Of a DNA stretch of 64,000 nt, positions 57,057 through 64,000 are shown one piece after another (positions within the stretch are counted from its first letter, which is position 1; every line of letters begins with the position of its first letter). The notes under the pieces were generated by a model. That model was given only the letters and a program-made list of their open reading frames with translations, was not told where the DNA came from and did no database searches. Origin of the DNA: Akanthomyces muscarius (taxonomy: Eukaryota; Ascomycota; Sordariomycetes; Hypocreales; Cordycipitaceae); contig NC_079242.1 of the NCBI RefSeq assembly GCF_028009165.1, forward strand, positions 4,340,001 through 4,404,000, in the 5' to 3' direction. The position numbers and the translations under genes are program-made.

Positions 57057-59588
57057 TCAAGCCGTAAGCTCAGTTGCTCCCATCAGAGCTGGCGCTTCGG
57101 ATTCGGCAAAGGTGTATTTGTGCATAGAAAAGTCCTCCTCTGGTGTTCGAATGCCGATTCCGCTATCGTCGTGTGCGTCAGTATCCGCTGCTGGCTGGGA
57201 AGACGCGTTATGGGCCTTGCCATTGAGGCTATTCGCAGGCGGAGGGAACGGCGCACGGCCGGGCTGTGATTGTGACAGGTTCAGCTCCTCGCTGGCATTG
57301 TTGTATCGAGAGTTCTGGCAGCTGGCCTCCTTGCCAGCTGCCTCAGCGTTTGGGGCAGCATTGACCACAGGCGAAGACTTCTGCTTCATGAACCCTCCCT
57401 GCTCGGCAATGAAGCACACCATCTCATCAACCCATGTCTTTGTTACCCACCATGACCCAAAGCTCTTGCCCTGTGAGAGGGTCAAATCGCGCATCACGGC
57501 AGTGCCGACGCGCTCTACGCACCACACAATGTCGGCGTGAGATGCGTAGGTAAATTTAGATGGGAGCAATCGTAAAAAGTTGACCCATCTGTCCAACACA
57601 TTTTGGCCAGTCGAGGCTGCTCCACCCTCATTTTCTTGACGAGGATTGCGGCTGGCATGGTCGCCGTAAATGGTAAGCACCTCAACTTCCCAAGGGACGC
57701 TGACAGGATCCAGGAGATCACGCATTTCGGTAACCAGCAGGTCGACAACATCGTCCATACCGCGGGTGGGTACACACTCGGCCACCTTGCGAGTGCGGAT
57801 CATGGTTATCCAATCCACATACATCTGATCGCGGTTGGCAGGGTTGGAGAGCATGTTGGCGGCCGCATGAGCTGTCAAGTTAACACGAAGAGCACGGTCA
57901 ATAAGACCGGCGAAAAGAGCCGCAGGAGCCTCCTTGGCGGCAATGACGTGCTGCGGTTGGCCCTGAAACGATTCGCGAATGTGTGGCACAATTCTTTCCG
58001 AAATATTTCTCAGGGTATCAAGAACCGGCTTAGGCACCACCTGCAGGGTCAAACCGGAGATGATGCGCATCATGCGCTGATACAAGACAAAGTCAGAGCC
58101 CTCAATCCAAGGAGCAATCGCCTCATGGCTAAATAGCTTTTGCACGGGCATGGTGAGTGTACCCTGGAAGGATGTATATAGGTGAAAGAAAGTCTTTTCT
58201 CTGCAGTATCGAATGCATTCGACTAGAGAGGTGCAGTGAGACCTGTATAGAGCAGACAATGACTTGGCTGCGTCGGGGTCGGTTCCCTGAGGAAGGAACG
58301 CCTCAATGGCCGGAAGACCGAGAGGCTCAGATTGTTCAAAGTCATCCTGGTTATAGGGAGGGAACTCTAGTTCCAGGCGAGTCTTGGTAGCAGTGGACTG
58401 AATGTTGTCAATGCTGGCAAGGTCTGGCTGGTTGTATCGACTGTGCGATCTGTCGGCGACCTGTGTGATGACCTGCCTAGGTTGGGACTCGTCCACAGGC
58501 TGTGTTAACGGCAGCCCGCGTTTCAAGCCATCTTGGGGCTGCGATACCGTGTTCTGGCTCTGAGAGAAGCTCTTAGCTTCGGACAGAGCACGAGGCGGTT
58601 GAGGAGCTTCGACCAGGTCAGACTGGTCCTCAGCAAGAGCGAAGTTGACGTAGTGGTATTTCGATTCTCCACGAACGCCCAGACGGCGAGTCTTGAGGCC
58701 TGGGAAAAGAACGCGAACAAGCTTTCCGAAGCTAGCGGGGTTCAAAACCGTGATTCTTTCGGTGGCACAGCGCGAGGCGTAGTTTGCATAAACACGGCCA
58801 CGGGGAACGGAGCCCTTGCCCTTGGTGCAGGTCGTGTTGATCCTAGAAGCCAAGTTAGCACAATCGCGATTTATTGGCCATAGAAGCAGTGTTCTTACCA
58901 AAGCATGGCGAAAACCTGACGGGTTCTTTCCGAGTTGGGGCCACGCTCATTACCGTGGAGCTCGGAGGCGACGTCTTGCAGCCCACGGTGCCTGTTGGCG
59001 CTGAAAAGCTGTCGCATTTCAAGCTCGTTATTGGCACTCGATCGGCTGGGCTTGTTTACACCAGCAGCGAGTGACATGGAGTCGCCGTCGTCGCCATCGT
59101 CTCTGTCGAGCATCTGGCTGTCGCCTTCAGTGAAGCTGGCATTGGGGCCAAACTGATCGGCAGGGAGAGGGTGTCTAGGCATGCCGTGGTGGTGCTGGTA
59201 AGCCATGTGGTGCATATGCGCCGCCATGGAACCGTCCATGGCGAACTCATGGTTGGCGGACTGCATGTGCGTGGCAGCTTGCAGGATCATGTCCTCGGGG
59301 GACATTTGCGGAGCAGACATGTCTTTGGCGTTGGGGTGCTCATTGTGCATCCATTGACCCCCGTACATGCCCGAAGCATCGGCAAATCCAGAGCCTTCCA
59401 TGTTGTGTTGAGTCGTGGCGCTGTGAATGGAGGCAGTGGAGGCCTGGGACTGCGGTCGCTTCCGAGATTTGACAGCGCGCGCTGCGGCAGATTCTAGAGA
59501 GAAAGGAGAGGTTTAGATTGCATTCAATAAATCCAATGTAGAGTCCTTCGCAATGCAGAGACGAGACGTGCGACGTACCTTGGTCCAT
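57057..59588 (-). CDS. RFX-family winged-helix transcription factor
   Basis: RFX proteins bind X-box DNA through a winged helix. Fungal members (yeast Rfx1, S. pombe Sak1, Acremonium CPCR1) control DNA-damage, morphogenesis or secondary-metabolism genes. Exons 59579-59588, 58899-59493 and 57057-58842 give 796 residues. A His/Met-rich N-terminus (about 40-130) precedes the RFX DNA-binding domain, whose core is split by the second intron: RQVFAMLW joins INTTCTKGKGSVPRGRVYAN. SRCATERITVLNPASFGKLV, VLFPGLKTRRLGVRGESKYH and YVNFAL follow. The central and C-terminal halves hold the conserved RFX extended regions, with SLVECIRYCREKTFFHLYTS, AAPALFAGLIDRALRVNLTA and RFLRLLPSKFTYASHADIVW-like segments. 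The first exon is only ten nucleotides (MDQ plus one base). The target genes are not predictable. Confidence 0.92.
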
Positions 59589-61030
59589 GTCGAGAGGTTT
59601 CTATATGCTGTGTTGATATATAGACAAGCTAGCGTCGGACAATAAACATTGGCCGGTTGTTGTTTTTCACGCCGCCCGACAGAATAGCAGCAGCAGTAAA
59701 AGCAGCGACAGGCAAGGAGCACAAGAAAAAAGAATTATCGAAGCGTCTGCAGCGCCTGAAGAGTCTCTTGCAGGGATCACCGGCGGTCTAGGCGCGCAGC
59801 TGGTGGTTAGATATCGTCGTCTGCAAGTGTTGTTGTGGTTGTTTTCTGTTGCGAGGCCAACGAGGGGAGAAAAGCACAGAAGCGGCGAGTGGGACAGGCA
59901 GGCAGGCTGGGGCCGAATTGGCTGTGGCTCAAGCTGGCGAGCTGGCTGGGGGCTGGCAAGCGGCTGGCTGGCTTGCTGCAAGTGGGGCCAAGCACAAGGC
60001 CCAAACAAAACAAGACGGCACCGGCGGGGTTAGGTAAGCAGGCAAAGCAGGCCAGTCCGAGCATCTAATTTGACGGAATTCCAGGTAGCGCAAGTGGGGG
60101 ATTTGCACTGTCGGTGCACACTGTGTTTGTTTGGCTTATTAGTAGTGCAAACTGTCCAGCCCACTGCGCAAGGAACTGTCACGCAGTGTACAGTGCCAAT
60201 TACTGCCCCAGTCTGGCCCTCAAGAGCCACAACACAAGCCCACATCTGGTCCAAGTAAACACTCGGCGACGTATTCTGAACATTGACCAGCTGCTAGCTC
60301 TTGTCTCTCAATGATGAGCTGGGCTAGCAAGGAGAATCCTAAAAATGGCACTTTCTCGCATTGGCCTCTGCCACTAAGCATCGTAGTCCTTCCCTCTGCC
60401 CCTCTTTGACGCCCAAATCAAACAAGCCTCTCTCTCCAGCCTCTTTGCCTTTCCCACCGATCCGTCACTCCATCCAGTCAACAGTCAACAGTGAAATACT
60501 CCAATAAATAGCCAGCAAAATAGCCAGTCAAAAGCTTCCACCGGGCGTTTTCTAGTGTGACGTGCCACCTTTTGCTCAGCCGCGGCCAACGTGGGAATAC
60601 CCACAATATCACAAGCAATTATTCTGTTAGAGTCCATGTAGCTTACCCGCAGTCAAGACTTTGTCTGTCGCGCATCTACGCCCATGCTACAAGTACTGCC
60701 CCTGCAGCAGTACCCGGCGTCCACCAGATAACTGACGTGCGCACAGCTGCAAGGCCCAGTTTCAAACCAAGATTGCTTGAGCACACGTCAGTACCTACCT
60801 GGGCTTCGCTCATCGCCATTCTCGAGTTAAGCCACCTACGCTACACTTTTTGCTCCCACAAACTACTTTTGCTTCGCTTCAACATCGTCGCATCACTCCG
60901 CGCCCGCTTTCCTGCACTCGTACAACTCTGTCTACGCCAAACACAGCTCAGCTCGACTCCAGCAACAACCAACGAAGCTCCCAAAGCTCTCACTGCATAG
61001 CTATCTCCGGCCACCCCGCCAGCTGCAAAA
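59589..61030. promoter_or_regulatory. Divergent promoter between the RFX gene and yop1
   Basis: The segment 59880-59990 is a low-complexity run of GGCTGG/GGCAGG words. From 60440 to 61030 it is C/T-rich, as in fungal leaders. No gene is seen. Confidence 0.45.
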
Positions 61031-61739
61031 ATGTCTTCCGCTCAGGAAAAAGCCCAGAACTACCTCAGCACCCTTGACAGGGAGGTCAGTCTGCATTGCT
61101 CAATCGCTTCAATTCGCGCATCCGGCCCTCTAACTCATAATGATAGCTGTCCAAGTATCCCGCGCTCAACAACCTGGAGAGACAGGCCGGTGTTCCCAAG
61201 GCGTATGCCGTCATCGGTGTTGGCGCTCTTTACTTCTTCCTCATCATCTTTAACCTCGGTGGCCAGCTCCTCACCAACTTCGCTGGCTTCGTCATCCCCG
61301 GATATTACTCCCTCGCTGCTCTCTTCACCGACAACAAGGAGGACGACACGCAGTGGCTGACCGTACGTCATTCCTTTCCGTCCCTCAAACCTTGCGACAA
61401 AGCATCACAAGATCTCACCCGCTAACATATTCCAGTACTGGGTTGTTTTTGCTTTCTTCAGCGTCGTTGAGAGCTTCTTCAACATTGTCTACTGGTTTCC
61501 CTTCTACTTTGTCTTCAAGTTTGTCTTCCTCCTGTGGCTCTCTCTCCCCGTCTTCCGGTAAGTTGCCCAACGCCTTTTTCGATCGCCGAAGCCTATCACA
61601 GTCCTGACTTCAATCTAGTGGTGCCGAGATTATCTTCCGCTCCTTCCTTTCTCCCACCCTCAGCCGATACTTCAAGGGTGGCTCTCCTTCCGCCAACCTC
61701 CGCTCCAAGGCTGACGCCGCCGTTAACAAGTCCGATTAA
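61031..61739 (+). CDS. yop1: Yop1, ER membrane-shaping protein (DP1/REEP family)
   Basis: Yop1 inserts hydrophobic hairpins into the outer leaflet of the ER membrane and, with reticulons, makes tubules. Exons 61031-61084, 61147-61362, 61436-61557 and 61619-61739 give 170 residues, as expected for the family. It has the N-terminal amphipathic stretch (LDRELSKYPALNNLERQAGV), then PKAYAVIGVGALYFFLIIF and the conserved IPGYYSLAALFTDNKEDDTQ WLTYWVVFAFFSVVESF pattern around the second intron. IVYWFPFYFVFKFVFLLWLS and the C-terminal helix GAEIIFRSFLSPTLSRYF complete it. All splice junctions keep frame. Confidence 0.95.
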
Positions 61740-62476
61740 AGGAACTCGCAACGGCAGGCCTGGTCGCAAATACAGAACTAGCTTCAACTTCCCGGACCAT
61801 GGCCACAATAGCGAGCTGCGCGCAAGGATAATGACCATTGGCCGACGCATTCAACGTGTCCCACACACGGGATGCCCGGCGGTAATGAAGGATGAGAGTA
61901 AAAGTGGAAAGGCTGCATAATTCAAGAGCCTTATGATTGGAAATGTGTAAAATGAATTTGTACTTTTCTCTCAACGAAGTTGGCACCAGATCACTGAATT
62001 CCAATCGATTGTCTGGTTTCCACGCTTTGCGATACGCCGATACCACGCTAGTGATGCCAGTGTTTGAATGAGAACTACGATACCTGGCGCGTCATATTGT
62101 CGCTTCCAGTAACTCCCAGCTATTTAACGTGCCAATCTTTGTCTGTCCAATCAAAGATTGTAAATGACGAGACTGCATGCAAGGCCATTTCGCGAGGGGT
62201 CAGCCATGCGCAATTGTCGCAGCTTGCTTCAGGGGCTGTATGAGGCTGCGCGTTCGCGGACCCACGTAGCTTGAACTGCAGAGCTGTCATCCACATTGTG
62301 AAACGGCCAGATTCTTCCTCACGGCCCTACCCTCTCTACTCACCCAACCGAACTCATCGCAACCTAGCAAAAGTCACGATGGTCTACCAGGTCTCGCCAT
62401 CCGCCTGCCGCTGATCACCCAGCGCGCCTCGCAGTCTTCCTTAAATCCTCCCTCGAGCCGCCGGCGGCCGCCCACC
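61740..62476. other. Intergenic between yop1 and mid1
   Basis: Both genes read in the same direction; this holds the yop1 3' end and the mid1 promoter. No additional feature is recognised. Confidence 0.5.
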
Positions 62477-64000
62477 ATGTCTTTCGGGCTTTTGCAGTCG
62501 CGGCCAGCACCCTCGCTGGCTGCGACGGTATGCGCAATCCTATATATTCTCGCCTTTTCGCCAACTACTGCTGCGGCCGAATCGCCTACAAATATCGGGT
62601 CGAACGACCTCGACGGCTACAATCTCGATCTCGAACTCGGCGATACATACGAGCCAAGTTTTGCTCCATTCGACAGTAGCTACCTCGGCCGGAGGGCCAG
62701 CGTCATCGGACCGCTTGTCAACAACATGCCTGCAAAGTCAAATCTCAAGCCTGGCGAAGCAGCCTGCTACCAGCTCAAAAAGGGTGACGTCTTCACGAGC
62801 AGCACCAGCAGCGGAACGAAGGCTCGTGATTTCGACTTCGATACTGCCGTCGCAGCAATAAATGCTAGCTCTGGAGCTGACATCTTGGGACGTGATGACA
62901 ATCAGAGTATACCCATTTTTCTATCTGCGAATACATGCCTGCAGCCGCACCGTGTTCCGGGCGATGACAAGGCAGACATTGAGCCTCCGCAGCTCACATT
63001 GCTCATATCGAATTCAAGCCAGTTGGGATGTCCGGACTTGTCTATGCAGGAAACGCCAAGCATACAAAAAAAGGCGTTCGATGGCGGTGCGGTCATGTTC
63101 AACATGACTTTCACAGACGACTTGTATATCTCTGTCCAGGCCCCCAACGTTTCGTCAAGCTATGAAGGCGTCTACTTCTTCGAGCTGGCTTCCTCCACTG
63201 AGGCGTACTACCACCGATATGTGGGCAAAGATGGCCAATTATTATGGCTCGATAGCGACGCAACCTCTGCTCTACTGGTCAGCAAGAATCTGACGACAGA
63301 TGCCGACAAAGCACACCAAATCATGGAAGATGGCGAGGTGTATCAGCTCTACGTTGATAATGAACTCTTTCCCCGACTTCATGGAGTTCGACACTCCACC
63401 TGCGGTCTCCAAACAAACGCGCAGATTTACGCAACGCCGAATGGGACAGGAAACCTGAATGAACTGGTCCACATGACCATGACGACACGAGGGCCTGGTG
63501 GCTTTCCGAAGCAGCAATTCTTTGTCACCGGACTGAACGATACAACGGAATACCGAGGCATCATTGTCAAAGCTCCAAATGCGACAGCAGGGAAACGCGA
63601 CGGGGAAGGCACTGTTGGTGGTGGAGGCACTGTCTTTGCGTCGACGACCTTCAACACTGTATCAGGTAAATATATCGATTGGTGAGAGCAAGTGCCTCCT
63701 GCTGACGCGACATCAGGAACGAGTTGTAAGATGGTGACAGATCTCGAATTCTGCAACGATATACAGTACGCCATCCCCGGCAACACTGAAAAGTTCAAGG
63801 CCGACGACAGCCTCGGAAAAAAGTACGACGACTACGCCAAAGAATCATACGAAAACTTCGAAAAGGCACTCATGCAAGTTCAGTGCGAGGCGCCCTCGAC
63901 CAAGATGTACTCGCTCTTGAAGAACTGCGACGACTGTAGACGGACCTACAAGAAGTGGCTCTGCACCGTCGTCATGCCGCGCTGCGAGGACTACACCCTC
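62477..64000 (+). CDS. mid1: Stretch-activated calcium channel regulatory subunit Mid1, 3' end outside the window
   Basis: Mid1 is a glycosylated partner of the Cch1 calcium channel in the plasma membrane and is needed for calcium entry during mating, ER stress or mechanical stimulation. Exon 1 (62477-63665) and the start of exon 2 (from 63717, 51-nt intron) give 491 residues in the window. There is a signal peptide (about 1-36, SLAATVCAILYILAFSPTTA) and many N-glycosylation sites (NSSQ, NMTF, NVSS, NLTT, NGTG, NDTT, NATA). After the intron the Cys-rich C-terminal domain starts (GTSCKMVTDLEFCNDIQYAI, then LLKNCDDCRRTYKKWLCTVV and MPRCEDYTL). This is the conserved Mid1 cysteine region, which resembles a frizzled-type domain. 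The end of the gene lies beyond the window. Confidence 0.93.

Overview
The window is nuclear DNA of a filamentous ascomycete fungus. Genes carry short introns (mostly 50-110 nt, GTAAGT/GTATGT-like donors, CTAAC/CTGAC-like branch sites), stand alone rather than in operons, and encode Pezizomycotina-type versions of conserved proteins. The protein flavour and the many CCTAGGTAGG-type intergenic palindromes suggest Sordariomycetes, probably Hypocreales; that placement is inference.

Layout. 1-13.5 kb: the COMPASS histone methyltransferase Set1 (cut by the window edge), a fungal protein with a destruction-box-like motif, tropomyosin, Rrp17, Big1, Trm112, an ER cyclophilin with two possible C-termini, mitochondrial ribosomal protein uS13m and a membrane dipeptidase. 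14-25 kb: an F-BAR/DEP/RhoGAP protein, AP-3 delta, Coq10 and a long coiled-coil protein with a ubiquitin-like domain. 25-28 kb is gene-poor. 28-38.5 kb: Emc2, a METTL2/Trm140-type tRNA m3C methyltransferase, a tyrosine phosphatase, Eis1 and an Sfk1/Frag1-type membrane protein. 38.5-42 kb is gene-poor and holds one candidate small secreted peptide. 42-49 kb: Kin28/CDK7, the F-box/Sec10 protein recyclin and aspartokinase. 50.4-56.1 kb is the accessory part: four tandem, same-strand members of a fungal family that resembles the beta-barrel region beside the protease of copia-type Pol polyproteins. One is intact, two are frameshifted and one is badly decayed. 57-64 kb: an RFX transcription factor, Yop1, and the start of the stretch-activated calcium channel subunit Mid1.

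Most of the window is housekeeping: chromatin and transcription (Set1, Kin28, RFX), RNA and translation (Rrp17, Trm112, the m3C methyltransferase, uS13m), and secretion, membrane traffic and cell surface (Big1, cyclophilin B, AP-3, Emc2, recyclin, Yop1, Eis1, Sfk1-like, Mid1). Nothing suggests an operon or a secondary-metabolite cluster. The most novel content is the copia-derived tandem family, followed by an intron in the cyclophilin gene whose retention or removal would swap an HVEL ER-retrieval tail for a transmembrane tail.

Gene models were built by hand from reading frames and splice sites. For every intact spliced model the exon lengths sum to a multiple of three.
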